Positions 1 through 12,548 of a stretch of 64,000 nucleotides of DNA are shown piece after piece. The position numbers and the translations under genes are program-made. The stretch spans positions 6,196,666 through 6,260,665 of the forward strand of contig NC_048557.2 in assembly GCF_902806685.2 (NCBI RefSeq). Reading direction: 5' to 3'. The stretch is from Maniola hyperantus. Lineage: Eukaryota > Arthropoda > Insecta > Lepidoptera > Nymphalidae. Under the pieces are notes generated by a model. It was not told where the DNA came from. It worked only from the letters and a program-made list of their open reading frames with translations, and did not search any database. Each line of letters starts with the position of its first letter. Within the stretch, counting starts at the first letter, position 1.

Positions 1-45
1 GAACGTCTATTGGTTGATGATGATGATGATGATGATGATGAGTAC
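1..45 (+). mobile_element. RTE-type LINE 3' end, cut by the window edge
   Basis: The first bases, 'GAACGTCTATTGGTTGATG', followed by a run of ATG triplets to about 41, match the 3' terminus of the RTE fragments elsewhere in the window, for example 59,300-59,350 read on the minus strand. Only the end is present because the window starts inside the element. Confidence 0.6.
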
Positions 46-344
46 AAATAACAAGGTATATTAATGACAATTTGATGGAAGCGCTACAAAAATATTAGGG
101 TAAGGTTCAATAGGGCACAGCTGATTTCAATTCGAGAAGGGGAGCGTTGGGCGGAAACAATGACGTTACTAAATTGACGGTAAATTGTTTTGTTAAACGA
201 GTCGGTAACCCTTTGCGACGCGGAAAAATCGCTTTTAAATGTGCTGTTGAAAACTTTGTTGTATTTAGCGAAGCGTCTGATTCGATGAGAGATCATTTGC
301 GTCACACTTCTAAAAGGATTGCGAACCTAAGATGCGTGAATGAT

Positions 345-513
345 GAATTTAATCTGGTCTGCTAATCCGCACTTGGTCAGCGTGATGAACTATGGCCAAA
401 CCCTTCTCATACTGAGAGGAGACCTATGCTCTGGCCGGCTATGGGTTAATCATGATGATGATGAGTAAGCACTGATAGCCTAGTGGTTAAAACTTTAACC
501 TCTTACTCGAGAG
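345..513 (+). mobile_element. SINE-1 3' half followed by a second SINE-1 head
   Basis: Bases 345-466 carry the SINE-1 body and tail ('AACCCTTCTCATACTGAGAG', then 'GGGTTAATCATGATGATGAT'). A new tRNA-like head starts at about 470 with an A-box-like 'TAGCCTAGTGGTTA', but its B box is replaced at about 514 by repeat G. This is either two tandem fragments or one copy broken by a later insertion. No protein is encoded. Confidence 0.65.
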
Positions 514-672
514 GTCCCCGTAGTTTGACAACTATACAGTGTGAGGATCGCAATCACCTCTGATTGGTTGAGAATCTCTCTCTATTGGCTAAAATGCTTT
601 GTTTCAGTATGAATATCATAAATTCAGTCAATCACAACAATAATTGAGATTGTACCAATGATTGATGCAGGT
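514..672. repeat. Repeat G, copy 1
   Basis: From 'GTTTGACAACTA' to 'ATGATTGATGCAGGTTT' the segment aligns along its length with 26,855-27,000. Both copies hold weak inverted halves built around 'CTGATTGGTT' and its complement. It has no coding potential, and the class is unknown, probably a non-autonomous DNA element. Confidence 0.5.
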
Positions 673-2301
673 TTATGAAAGAAATAAGTAAAACATGTAA
701 GAATTTAAATAAAAATCAATGTGTGTAACATAAAAATTCTGTTAGTAGTCACAGATTTTTACTACAAGACCTAGACAGATGAGAGAAATGAAAACATTCG
801 AAATGAATCAGATAGCGGTTAGGCTATTTAAAAATATGTGCTACACTATAAAATTAAAAACAGTTCCTTAATAAATATTAATACAATTGATGATAACAAG
901 CCAAAGTTCGGAACGATCACACATTTGTGAAAGGGGACAGTTTGCGACAAAGGTTCTTATTAATTCGGAATTGAGGGACAGTCAAAACCTTCCAAGTCAA
1001 TCAGTGGAATGGCAGATAGACTAATTTATATATTAACATGTGCATCCGTTTAGGAATCAACCTGAGATAGCCGGTCCAAGTCAGCTTCCAGTCTATTAGT
1101 TAAGGGAAATTGCTACGCCCCGTCTTAAATAAGTCCTCAAGTCGAAATCTCGTATCGGACACTCTTAGATCTAAGGTAATTAAGTTTCAACTACGCTCCT
1201 TCAAGGGGTCAGATTTATCGTACACTAGTTGCTAGCTGTATGATAACGTAAAACTACTCAGTGCCATTATTAAAGATGGTTTTTGGGCTTTTACTTATGT
1301 ATATTCGGATGCTAACATCCGAATGCTTAGTAAGCTTTATTTCTTGGTCAATTTTTCTCTGTAATTCACAAAAAAATAATTATTGATATAATAGTTATGT
1401 AGGACTTTCATTAAATTATCATTTTTCATTTAAGATGAGCTGCGTTGATAAATAACAAAAGAACCAAAAGCATTCGCCACAGCTGAAACAGAGAAATCAA
1501 ATTAAACGAAAGTCGTCAGAAGGTACAATGCAAAACAGGAATTTATTAGAAATATTGTGAAGCATGCTCAGTAATCCAATGAAGAAAGCAGATTTTTCCC
1601 GCTTCCTTACAAAAGTGCCCGAGTTTTCTCCGCGCCGACCAGTAACTGGATTATTCTTTTCTATAATAAGTTTATTCACAATAACAGAATAAATTTTCCA
1701 AGCGTTCCGTGTAAATAGAATTTTCAATGCGCCATTTTTATCCTGCCAATTTGTAAGCGTTAAGAATGGTTATTTAGATTTTTATTGTACGACTCGTTTC
1801 CTATTTAAATAAAAATAGATCCATAAAATTCTTAGCACAGAGTGACAGCACAGCTTAAGCCGGTGGGTTTGGAATTCATAGTCAACATAGGGGCTTCTTT
1901 ACAGGACGATTGAAACAACTTATTTCATATTCAAGTTTTATGCAATGCATTAAGGTTATGTATGACACATATCGTCTGAAGGAGCTTCTTTGAGAGACTA
2001 TGCATTTCGGTGTTAGAAGCGCGACATTTTGCAGAGAAGTTCCTTGGGAAAGAATTTTTGTAAAATTATCCCACAAGGGGTATAAAATAGAGGATGATAA
2101 TTAGTCATTTTTGAAGTTAGCAATATGGAATTTGGTGTTCTTTCAAAGACGCTGATACAACTGACTTGTATACTTGAATGACGAACTTCCATACACACTT
2201 TCATCCCCTAAGCAGCCCCCTTCAAGGAAAATTTTCACCTACTTCAAGCAGAAAAGTTCCTGAGATGTTGTCAATAGAAAATCCCATCTGGTTATGGCTA
2301 A
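673..2301. other. No gene recognised
   Basis: AT-rich DNA with only short random frames and no repeat seen elsewhere in the window. One small perfect hairpin, 'ATTCGGATG' with its complement, lies near 1,302-1,323. Confidence 0.5.
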
Positions 2302-2532
2302 TCTATATATATAAAAGGAGAAGGTGACTGACTGACTGACTGACTGACTGACTGATCTATCAACGCACAGCTCAAACTACTGGACGGATTGGGCTGAAAT
2401 TTGGCATGCAGATAGCTATTATGACGTAGGCATCCGCTAAGAAAGGATTTTTGAAAATTCAACTCCTAAGGGGGTTAAATAGGGGTTTGAAATTTTGTAG
2501 TCCACGCGGACGAAGTCGCGAGCATAAGCTAG
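2302..2532 (+). mobile_element. HEL-1, complete non-autonomous Helitron-like element
   Basis: The element begins TC (2302), ends CTAG (2529-2532), and sits between an A (2301) and a T (2533), which is the classic Helitron arrangement. About ten bases before CTAG is a short GC-rich imperfect hairpin 'GCGGACGAAGTCGC'. A (TGAC)n run lies at about 2,326-2,353. There is no Rep/helicase gene, so it would depend on an autonomous partner. The best-bounded single copy of the family in this window. Confidence 0.65.
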
Positions 2533-3119
2533 TATTATTATAAAATATGTACATAGATAGGTAGGTACTTTACGAATACTTTTCGATCAGCCAAAGAAGT
2601 AAAATATGCAGTTATTAGATATTTTCTTTATCTATAGCTTTTATTTGGAAAACTAAATCTATGTGATTAAAATGGATCTCCGCGTTACTGAATAAATTTG
2701 AAAAATACGGATATTCTTAGTAGTCCGTTTTACCTCACTTTACTCTTTACAAGTATAGTTAATGTATGTTATTATAGTTTTATTTTCCATAGAAGTTGTT
2801 AGATAATAACAATCACTTCTAGTGGCAGTTGAACATCCTTGTAGGAGAGATTTTCTTGTGACTGACAATGGGGGAAATTACCCATTGGGCACGCGACAAT
2901 GCGTTCTAAGTAGGCAAAAATATGGAAACGGATTCTGTTTCGAAGTTTAGCTATCAGATCGTCATCTTCAAAAGAAATAAATAAATTTTTCCAATTTATA
3001 AACAATAACTAATCAAAAAAGTCAAAAAGGTAATCATTTATTCAAAGTAGGTTAAATTTACAGCTTTTGACTGTCAGTTGTTGGATTTTTATGATATAGT
3101 GATGATAAATAATTATATA
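2533..3119. other. No gene recognised
   Basis: AT-rich sequence. I see no coding frame or shared repeat. Confidence 0.45.
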
Positions 3120-3124
3120 AAATT

Positions 3125-3196
3125 AAAACTAAAGCTACGAGGGTTCCAAACGCGCCCAGGTCTGAGAAGAGCCCACAACGAAACCAGCCGGGAAAA
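3125..3196 (+). repeat. Repeat H, copy 1
   Basis: 'AAAGCTACGAGGGTTC' through 'GAAACCAGCCGGG' aligns with 54,068-54,135. The family is dispersed; I recall similar text in lepidopteran retroelement 3' regions but cannot assign it. Confidence 0.5.
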
Positions 3197-3249
3197 TGTT
3201 AGACTGTCAGCGTCGCGTATCTTTCATCAGATTAGAGTGGAGACGTCGC

Positions 3250-3540
3250 GCGTCAGCCTTCTATTCGGGAGGTCGGGGGCTCGGTACATGCACCTCTAAC
3301 TTTTTGGAATTAAATATCACTTGCTTTAGCGATAAAGGAAAACATCGTGAGGAAAGCTGAATGCGAATTAGTTCTCCCATAATGTTCTCAAAGATGTTTG
3401 AAGTCAAGGCAATTCGCACTAGGCCAGCGTGGCGAACTATGGCCCACAAACCCTTCTCATTCTGAGAGAAGACCCGTGCTCAGTGATAGTGAGTGATAGT
3501 GATAGTGAGCCGGTGATGGGTTGATCATGATGATGAACAT
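3250..3540 (+). mobile_element. SINE-1 copy, head partly lost
   Basis: It keeps the part after the A box ('CTATTCGGGAGGTCGGGGG'), the conserved body 'GGAAAACATCGTGAGGAAA', and the tail 'GGGTTGATCATGATGATGA'. Before the tail, GTGATAGTGA units at 3,481-3,508 are locally repeated, unlike other copies. Confidence 0.7.
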
Positions 3541-4139
3541 AATGTACAACCGGGCGGGCGAGCATGACAAAACTATTAAAGGTTCCTTGTTTTTCTACGG
3601 AACTTTGAATAAACAGTTACAATATTTTAAGCCTAAGATATAAAAGAGTCTGTTTCCATGTTAGTCGGTTCCCCCGACTGCTAGGGTAATAAGAGACGTT
3701 ATGATTATGTCGTCGCAAACAATGCCGGTAATGTCGCCGGCACAATGCTCAATCACCGGGAAGATTAGTACAACATCTTTTTGTCGTGCCCCTGTTCCTA
3801 CCAAATGGAAATAGGGAAAATATTTTCGACTTTCCCTGCTGTAGGTAATTATAGGGCAAATTATAACAAAATCATACGACGTTTGAAGTTTTTTATCAAC
3901 TAAGTACCTGCATATATGTATGTGATTGTCTATAATATTTTATTATTTTGATTATGAATTTTTTTTAGACAAAAAATTTAAAAATAATTAAATTTTAAAT
4001 ACATCTTGATATAGCATACTCAAGCTATCTTATTCTTACCAGCAATAATCTTATTATTATTGTAAAATAACAGAAAGCTATTATACTTTTATAACATTTC
4101 AGAATATAGACTATTGAGTGCATTTATAAAATAAATAAA
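3541..4139. other. No gene recognised
   Basis: AT-rich. No coding signal or family member recognised. Confidence 0.45.
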
Positions 4140-4190
4140 ATCTGATGTTATAAGTGATTACCGCCGCCCATGAACATTTGCAGTACCTAC
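4140..4190 (+). repeat. Fragment of a dispersed repeat ('GATTACCGCCGCCC')
   Basis: 'GATGTTATAAGTGATTACCG' then 'CCGCCCATGAACATTTGCAG' resembles the sequence at 11,118-11,155 after the 'GCAGGCGGGTCACCTGATG' block. It is short, so the boundaries are uncertain. Confidence 0.4.
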
Positions 4191-6359
4191 CAGAGTATTA
4201 GTTCTACGTGTATTATCTACGTGTATGTAGTAATATCAACTAAAGGTACCCAAACATATAAACGCTTTTTAGTTGCCTTTTTAAGAACACTAGATATCTT
4301 AAAAGACACAATTTTGGTAGAACGTTGAAGCACCGATTCACGCGACCTCTTTCACTAGCTCCTCACAATCTTGGTTAATTTCCCTGAATGACCTCAGGAC
4401 TACACAATGCACTCATCAGACCCTCTTGTTTAGGATAATTGCTGAGGATTGCCATCTCGAAATATAGCACATAATTGTTTTGTCTACGTTGATACTTATA
4501 TATTTTTGAATGTTAAAAATCGCTTTGATGATCATTTTTACATGACTGTTCAAAAAAAGACGGGTAATGTTTTCAGAGTGTATGTATGTGAGTATTTATT
4601 CGACCATAACTTCTAAATGCCTGGGCAGATTTCGATGTACAGATTTGGGTACAATATTTTGAAATTAATATAGCGGCTGCACGGTGCCACGGTCAAATAT
4701 GATTTTTTTTAAATCACGGTTTTTTATGAACTACACATTACAATTTTATTTGATGCCAAATACAGCTGGGACTCATTTTCGATGCTCGACCTTTTAAATC
4801 GTACATTTAGAAATTGATTTCTAAAATCCCATTTGAAATGAAAACTTCTTCCTTTTTCTTCCTTAGTATTTAACAAGCTAAACCGCAGTCAAAACTTAAT
4901 ATTTCATAACAACGTAACGTGTGATGAATGTCTAGATTAAGTACAACTCTTTTTTTTAAATTTCCAGTGTAAAGAAATTTACACGTTTTTGAAATCAAAA
5001 TCAAAGCAAAAAAAAACTAATGTCGTGATTAAAATTTTCGCCTTTACATTGAATCAACGTGGTTCACAACCTCGGAATTTTCATATAAAATTTCAGCAAG
5101 AAAAAATCATATTTTAAAAATATTTAAAAGAGCTTTTAACATGAAGTTTTTCTATTCAATTACGATGGTACATTTTTGAATAAAAATTATTGTGAAACAA
5201 ATGCAATCCACTCGAAAAGTGCACAAAACACTTCTGAATGAAACAGTGGAAATAAAAATGGCGGGCTTATAGTTGAGCATGAAAATACAAGTAAGTACCC
5301 GAGTTCGAGTCAAGATGCCACTACATTTCCGCACAGTTGCCCGCAAAGGAAAGCTTTCGATAGAGAAATTTTGTTCGGAGCGGTACTTGAAGATTTTTCT
5401 CAAACCAACACGAGAAAACACAATATTTTTCTAAATGACGAAGTCGCGTATTAACGGCAGCCCAAAGCGACTTCAAAGCGCAGAGCTATAAAGGAAGAAG
5501 ACTAAAGTTCAATGTATTATTAAAATGATATTGTTTATAATACGTACGATCCCCCGCCCTAGCTGTCGTCGCTTAAAACAAACAAGTGCACATCCTTTGA
5601 CAGAGCAACACAAACAATTGTCCAAATCATAAACAATGGTGTACATCGCAAATATTATCTGCGCCCCGCTCAAAGTATCCCTACGTATAATGAACCATTC
5701 ATACTGCCAAACAAACTCCAGCCAACCATATGCAATAATTCTACACAGACCGATCCAATTCCCGAAAGTGGTAATTCCCTATCAAGTTACAAAGGAAATT
5801 AAACCGAAATAGAAGTCAATAAAATCCAAAATTAAACGTATCACTTCATAGATGTAAATCCTTGAACGACTGACAAAGAACAGAAGCGATTTCACGACAT
5901 CAAAGTGGAACACGACATATTACGCTTCAAAATAAACACCAGAATAAATACATCGAAATGTTTGCCCCGAAATAATCGACGATGGGGTGATCATATTCGA
6001 ATTTATCCCGTAACAAGGGGTAGTTTCCCAAACCCCTTTTGATAGTGAGGATTAATTTGTTGTTTGTGCATACGTTTGTCTCTGTATCGGGATTTGTAAT
6101 TAACAAAGACTGTAATAATGTCGCTAATTTTGAAATTAAATGAATCTATAAGTATAATAATTACGGTGACTAAAAACTTTTTTTTTGGACCTGAGTACAA
6201 TAAAGAATTCAGACCTATAATTTTTTTTTTATTTTTTATTTATAATTAAAAGCTTTTTATTGGTATTAACTACATCAAAATTAGTTGGCAAAATGATAAA
6301 AAATTTAAAACAATAAAACATACAGAAAAACTTATCACCATAAAATTTATATTTACAAA
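4191..6359. other. Long stretch without recognisable genes
   Basis: AT-rich with homopolymer A/T tracts. The longest frames are under 90 codons, low in complexity and without motifs. No repeat shared with the rest of the window was noticed. Confidence 0.45.
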
Positions 6360-6480
6360 AAATATACGCCGTCCAAATGGTCATTTATGGGCATTGTGCC
6401 CAAAACACTGGCGCTATTACCTCGCTGAACGGCAAGGCTCAACCGTTGAGCGAAATAATATTAATTAAAAATATATAGTA
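6360..6480. repeat. Probable dispersed repeat or LINE 3' UTR piece
   Basis: The segment holds 'GCGCTATTACCTCGCTGAAC' and 'AAGGCTCAACCGTTGAGCG', a text I recall from lepidopteran repeats. No second copy is in this window, so the call is weak. Confidence 0.3.
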
Positions 6481-6654
6481 GAAATAAAGAAAGAAAGTAG
6501 TGATATGAATACAGTAACTTCGCATTAGTATGATTGAGGAAGCCATTGATCTAGTAACGCAAAAACTGATAATTCCTCGACCTTACTATTATTAAGCAAT
6601 GTAGAGTAAAGCAGTAATATGTCAACACTTAACATTTCATAATAGGCTCTTGTC

Positions 6655-7340
6655 AATTACAAATACAAATACAAATACAAATACAAATTATTTATTTGCT
6701 GATTGTAGGTACATTTATAAGTTGTCAATTACAATTTTTGTTTCGAGCTACAATCTACCATATTATGGTGTGCAAATTTGAAAAGGTACACAAATATAAT
6801 TATTAATAGGAATCCTTACTACAACAATAGGCAACACAACAATTATTTATTAATACAATAGCTCAAATATCTCATTATTAACATATTATTCATTATAATT
6901 AATCAATTATTATTATTTTGCATTTAAAAAAAAAAAAAAAAGTTTAATATTAAGTAAGTCATAAAATTATTATAATCTAATTAATGGCAAAAGGGCAGTT
7001 TCAAGTATTTCTATTATGTCCGAATAAGTACATACTAAAAAAAAAAAAAAAAAAAAAAGTTATATGTCAAATAAGTTAGTAAAAATCATAGAGTTATGAT
7101 ACTATCACTGGTAAAAATGTACATTTCTTAAATTTTAAAATTTAAATAATCTCCAACCGAATAGAATTGGCGGGTCATTAACCAGTCAGTAATCTTATTT
7201 TTAAATATGTTCAAAGGTAAGACAATTAAATCTTTTGGCAACTTGTTGTAAATTTGTAAATTTGATATTTAATATATTGTTTGCCATGTAATATTTCGTA
7301 ACCATAACAATTGAATCTCGAATTACAAAAATTACACTTT
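6655..7340 (-). mobile_element. Decayed LINE 3' part with a hexamer tail
   Basis: On the minus strand, 7,140-7,290 reads as the C-terminal end of a CR1/Jockey-like reverse transcriptase ORF, including 'YNKLPKDLIVLPLNIF' and 'FYSVGDYL' before a stop. The same motif order ('FYNKIPQPILDLPLHKF', 'YYTVADYV') appears in the LINE at 54-55 kb, so the two are related. Upstream frames are broken by stops. The 3' tail is four or five copies of a CAAATA hexamer at 6,659-6,687 (plus strand). Poly-A tracts at about 6,929 and 7,040 are local noise or nested insertions. Confidence 0.55.
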
Positions 7341-9195
7341 ACACGTAGAGTTTCATCACGTCACAAAACGCACAATAAACACGACACGAAACTTTTCTAA
7401 TGAAGCGAAATTGTTCACGGGAAGTTGAAATTCGAGTTAAAAAATGGAAGCCTATAATTTGCACATAAAACACATCCTAATGGCGTCGTACGTGATCACT
7501 TATTCGGTGGACTCACAAAAGCGGGGCATCTTCATCTGAAAGCAGACTTTGATTTAAATACATTATTCTTGTAATAACAGAACCGGACGGAGGGATCCAT
7601 TGAAGTCGTAGAATACATTATTTTAATTCGTACCACCTCTTTGTGACCCCATCAGAGAATTAATGGATTCAAAGCCTTCTCTTCCGTTCTACAAAGAATA
7701 ATTTGCTAAGTAAATGAACGGGCAGACAATCCTGTTACGATCCCGAGTTTTGTTTTCGATGGAAGATTAAAGAGTAGCGAATCAGTGAAAGGTGCCCTTT
7801 TCAATCAGGCCCTTTGTGAGCGTTATCTCTGTTAATTTCGGGAGGTCAATGAATGATGTACACAATACGATCTCATTTATGTTTATTATTCATGTTTTTG
7901 ATTTATTTGATTGCAGCGAAGGACCAAGGTCGTTTTTTGCTCAACTACTTGCAATAATCCTTTAAATGATATTGCATTTAGTCGGCGACGCAATAATCTA
8001 AATTGAAATATGTTGTCTACAGTCTAAGATGCAGGGTGCCGTCTCAATTCGGTATTCATTGGGAGCGGTAGAATAGCTATAGAGAATTATTGTCAAATCT
8101 CAGGGGCATTTCGGACGACGATCCCTTCCAGCAGGAGTTACGAAGCAAAATGTACTGGATGGCCGGGAATTAAATGATATGCACATGTATTTTAATTTGT
8201 AAATAGTACTTGTTTTAGATAAACTTCATTATGCTGTGTCTGATCGATATCTTCTTTCTAGTCCTGTGTCTTTAATATGGCTGGTCAGGGTTTTGTGTAT
8301 AGAATATAACTCAATAAAATGTCTGTTTTCAAATACCTAGTCGCAAGTATTTCTTTAGAAAGGAGAAAACATCATCATCGTATTGGAGTTTATTTCTAAC
8401 GTTTCCTCCGAAAAGTATTTTCGTACTCTGTTACATAATATAAGGCTTCATCTAGAATTCAGTGTCATATCCAACTTTCATATCGACTTCTGGATTTCTT
8501 GCCTCTGTATATTTAAGATGTATTCGGGGATGATCACTGCGACCCCAACCACCGGTCACTTATTGTTACCTAAAGACATCTGGGTCTCAGTCAGCATTAT
8601 GGAATGCCACGTAACTTTACTGAAGTTTTTTTGGTAACTCTAGAGTCTAGGTAATATATTATTACGTGGTGTTTGTAAAGTAAAAATTTGATAATTTCAT
8701 CGATGTTTTAAAAACTTTACTTGGGAGGAGATGTAGAGTTGGTTAGTAAAATTAATAGAAATTTAATCATTTTGGTTAGTATTTTTAATGACAACTATTT
8801 ATTTTAATTTTGTTAAAGTTGTCAGTAATAAATTATTAAGTAATCTCTTGAATTATTGTTTTTTATTTAGAATAATTTTACAACAGTAATAAATCATCAT
8901 TAATTTTTAATAAGTTTAATGTGAACGTTTAGATTAAGTTTTTTGTGCGTGTTAATCACAATACCGTCGCTCCATCAATAATACTTTTGTAATAACATTG
9001 TCCGGGTAGGTATTAGTGTTTTGTCATAGTTTTAGCTTTTTATCGTCCTTTATAAAATGCTTAGTAAAACAAAAAATATTTTTAACCTTGGCTAAGTATG
9101 TTTAATTTTATGTTTAAAAGCTATGTTTATTTTAGACCACAACTATGAATACCAACATATTTTTTAAGGAGAAGCATGAAGATGTAAAATATATT
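7341..9195. other. No gene recognised
   Basis: Mixed-composition DNA with short frames only (the longest is 84 codons at 8,383-8,637, without motifs). No repeat family identified. Confidence 0.45.
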
Positions 9196-9500
9196 GGTCA
9201 AGTGCGAGTCGTACTCGCAGACGAAGGATTCCGTACCATCGTACAAGAAATAACACTTCTTTTAATGTTCAGGGTGGCTGTTTTGAAATGTTTTGTTGTT
9301 ATAAAAGTTTTTGAAAAGTTGTTAAAATGTATTTGCTGTTATAGCGGCAATAGAAATACACTTTCAGTGAAATTTTCAGCTCTCTACCTATTACGGTTCA
9401 CGAGATACAGCCCCATGACAGACAGACGGATGGACGGACGGATAGCGCAGTTTTGGTAATAGGATTCCGTTGCCACTCTTGGAGTACAGAACCCTAAAAA
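9196..9500 (+). repeat. Repeat C, near full length
   Basis: It starts 'TCAAGTGCGAGTCGTACTCG', includes 'TATAGCGGCAATAGAAATAC', a 'CACGAGATACAGCCC' block and a GACA/GACG-rich stretch, and ends 'ACAGAACCCTAAAAA'. Other copies lie at 21.5, 32.4, 38.1, 41.3 and 62.7 kb. A 104-codon frame inside it is not conserved between copies. Confidence 0.6.
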
Positions 9501-9635
9501 TTAGGCTGTGTCGACACGAGTCTAGAGACAAAGGCGATGATGATAGGATAAGTTGTGACAAACAATATTTAAAGGATTCGGACCTGAGGAACGATTGTGC
9601 AATAGAAGAATAGATAATAGATAGAATATAAAATC

Positions 9636-9972
9636 TACGACGACCTCCCTGGCGCAGTGGTAAGCGCGTCTTATTAGTGGGAGGTCCCGGGTTCGATTCC
9701 TGGCAGTTATTTGGAATTTTATAATTTCTAAATTTCTGGTCTGGTCTGGTGGGAGGCCTCGGCCGTGGCTAGTTACCACCCTACCAGCAAAGCCGCGCCG
9801 CCAAGCGATTTAGCGTTCCGGTACGATGCCGTGTAGAAACCAAAGGTGTATGTGTTTAATAAAAACTGCCATACTCCTTCCAGGTTAGCCCGCTCCCACC
9901 TTAGACTGCATCGTCACTTACCATCAGGTGAGATTGCAGTCAAGGGCTTACTTGTATCTGAATAAAGAAAGA
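9636..9972 (+). mobile_element. SINE-2, full-length copy
   Basis: A tRNA-derived head carries an A box (around 'GGCGCAGTGGTAAGCG') and a B box ('GGGTTCGATTCCTGG', about 9,690). The body contains 'GGCCTCGGCCGTGGCTAG', and the 3' part runs from 'AGGTTAGCCCGCTCCC' to 'TTGTATCTGAATAAAG'. The Pol III boxes give internal transcription. The most complete of four copies in the window. Confidence 0.75.
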
Positions 9973-10147
9973 TAAAGAATCTACTGTGAGTTGGTTTTAA
10001 ATATCAATACAATTGATGGAAAGCCAATATCGTGTCATATGTAAACGGCAAATGTAGCTGAATAATATCAAATGGTACATATATAATTCATAAGGTCGCC
10101 GGCAAAGCCACTACACCTCAGTGAATAATTTAGATGTCAGACAAGTA

Positions 10148-10488
10148 TTATTTTTGCAGGGGCCGCGGTCTGCCCTCTTTGCCCCATAAAATATCATTGA
10201 AGGGATAGAAAATGGGACACTGTGGAAATCTTTCGCGTTCCATGTGAGGACTGGTAGACTTCACACACCTTTGAGAAATTCTATCAAGAAATTTCACCTT
10301 TGAGACATTATGAAGAACTCTCACACAAGCAGGATTCCTCACGATGTTTTCCTTCAACGTTAAAGCAAGTGACATTTAATTACTTAAAACGCACATAATT
10401 CCGAAAAGTTAGAGGTGCGTGCCCGGGATCGAACCCCCGACCTCCGATTAGAAGGCGGACGTCCTAACCACTAGGCTATCACAGCTTT
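10148..10488 (-). mobile_element. SINE-1, minus strand, tail degraded
   Basis: Read on the minus strand, the head at about 10,487 has intact A and B boxes ('TAGCCTAGTGGTTAGGACG' and 'GGGTTCGATCCCGGGC'), followed by the body with 'GGAAAACATCGTGAGGAA'. The distal 100 bp have diverged beyond recognition and the GATGAT tail is missing. Confidence 0.75.
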
Positions 10489-11286
10489 TAGAGTTTAGAT
10501 TACATATACTTATGATTCATTCCTGGAATGACTGTTAAAACGTAGTCTCTCAAAACTAATGGAATGTTTCAAATATAACTTATGCATTATCACCGAATAG
10601 TACTAACTTTAAATGGAGATAGAGACTGATTTTGATTTTCTATGAATGGATGAAGACAAAGGCCAAGCATGTGACAGTTGATAAACAAACAATTAAACTT
10701 CATATATCCAAACGGAGCCTTGTTAACAGCTCACAATAGCTCAATCTACGCTTTCTAACCGAATTACATCCAGACTCCGCACTCCGCACAATCCCACGCC
10801 ATCAAAGCCATTATTAACCCTTTCAAGGAGTCACAATCACAATTTGCGGTTATTTGTCAGCCCGCGTAATTCTGAGACATTTCACTAAACATTCTGAACC
10901 GGCGTTTTCGGTTAAATCTCTTAATGTTTTTGCGCTAACTGTCGTCGTGTTTATGATGGTAATTGACTCGACGCAATGACGTATTTAGAGATTTATTAGA
11001 TGTGTTTAAAGTGGTGTTCTCACGAAAATTTTTTTGAATGCGGTTACCGTTTAGTAAGACAATTTGTTTATTGTTGATATCTCGCTGTTTTTTTTTTAAT
11101 AAAAATGGCGAACAAACGTGCAGGCGGGTCACCTGATGTTAAGTGATGTTTTGCAGTACCTAATCTAGCTTATTTTTAAAGCCTTTTATCATAGAGCAAT
11201 GACGGTAGTCTGGATGCTAGTAGATGTAGAGACATCAAAATGGGTGTGATCATTTCTCTACGTTTTAAAGCAAATAATTGCAATTG
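10489..11286. other. No gene; includes a repeat fragment at 11,090-11,155
   Basis: Mostly unique-looking DNA. At 11,090-11,155 a T-run is followed by 'ATGGCGAACAAACGTGCAGG' and 'GCGGGTCACCTGATGTTAAG', which I recall as a common lepidopteran repeat and which resembles the fragment at 4,140. Confidence 0.45.
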
Positions 11287-11553
11287 TCATCATCATGATC
11301 AACCCATCGTCGGTCCACTACTGAGTACGATACCACGGCTATACCACGGCTGGCCAAATGCGGATTGGCAGACTTCAAACACCTTTAAGAACATTATCGA
11401 GAACTCTCAGGCATGCAGGTTTCCTCGCGATGTTTTTGTTCACCGCTAAAGGAAGTGATATTAAATTACTCAGAACGCACATAACTCCGAAAAGTTTGAG
11501 GACGAAACCCGGATCCTCCGACGCTACGTCCTAATAACTAGACTATCGTAGTT
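11287..11553 (-). mobile_element. SINE-1, minus strand, diverged
   Basis: The tail ('ATCATCATGATCAACCCATC') sits at the left and the tRNA head at the right. The B box is damaged ('CCCGGATCCTCC' instead of the consensus), and 'ATACCACGGCT' is duplicated at 11,330-11,352. An old, inactive copy. Confidence 0.7.
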
Positions 11554-12221
11554 CCCATTAATCAGCCACATTATCTATTTCAGATTAAAATAGAGGCAAA
11601 GCATTCCTTCTTCAGACTATTTTAACTACTTACTTAGATGATATCATCAAGGATATCTTTTATTTTAAACATTTAAACCAAATCAGCAGAAAACATGACC
11701 ACTTTGATATTTCAAACCCAGGCGCAGTTTCGTAAGCCCAGCCACACTGTTGGTTATTAATTTTCTCGAACGGCACAGTAACATCTAGTTTAACCATTCA
11801 CGTTAAGGCACTATTCATACTAAACAATGGACGCGTGACGTCTAATTTCGCAAGTGCCATAAATAAAGTGTCACATCCACATTACAGTGTGATTGTGTTA
11901 CTACAATAGGCTTTCGCGCAGGCCGTGTTTTGGAGGCCGAATCTATTCAGATTTTAGTAGGTAAATACTTTACCTATATAGTGCGCAAAATTATAATCAC
12001 GAATTTCGCGTATACTATCAATGTTTCTGTTTGATATTACAATTTTAGATTGCAATAATCCGCAAATTATTGCTGTACGGTACACAGTGGTCGTGTTTCA
12101 GTGTATTTTGTTTATGTCACAATTTAGATTTGAATTCATAACTCTGTGAATAATGAATTCATCATAACGCAACATGATTTTAAAGAAGCCTAGCTTATAT
12201 TAAAAAAACCCCGATTGACAC

Positions 12222-12418
12222 GCACCTACTTTTTGAAATTATGTAGGTTTCAAGAAAACAACGTGAGGGAACCTGCATGCCTGAAATTTCTCCCTGCCAA
12301 TCCAAACGCCAGCGTCAGAGTGAACTACCAGCGTGGCGGACTACCGCCTAAATTCCAAGCGGAGATCCGTTCTCAGTAGCGAGCCAGCCATGGGTTGATT
12401 GATGATAATGAGTATGAT
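12222..12418 (+). mobile_element. SINE-1 fragment lacking the tRNA head
   Basis: Starts in the 'GCACCTACTTTTTG' segment after the B box and runs to 'GGGTTGATTGATGATAATGA'. It is strongly diverged, and the head is absent. Confidence 0.6.
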
Positions 12419-12548
12419 GCACGATAAATGTAATAGCATAAAAACTCATATAGGTACATAAAACTATGGTTAAACAAAATTACCATCATTCAAATATCAA
12501 AATATCATTACAAAAATATAATTAAGATTTTAAGAACAGTCGCGTTCC

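Noticed and set aside
9640..9720. Possible tRNA gene
   Set aside because: A and B boxes are present, but the sequence continues into a shared SINE-2 body and lacks a clean tRNA fold and 3' end.
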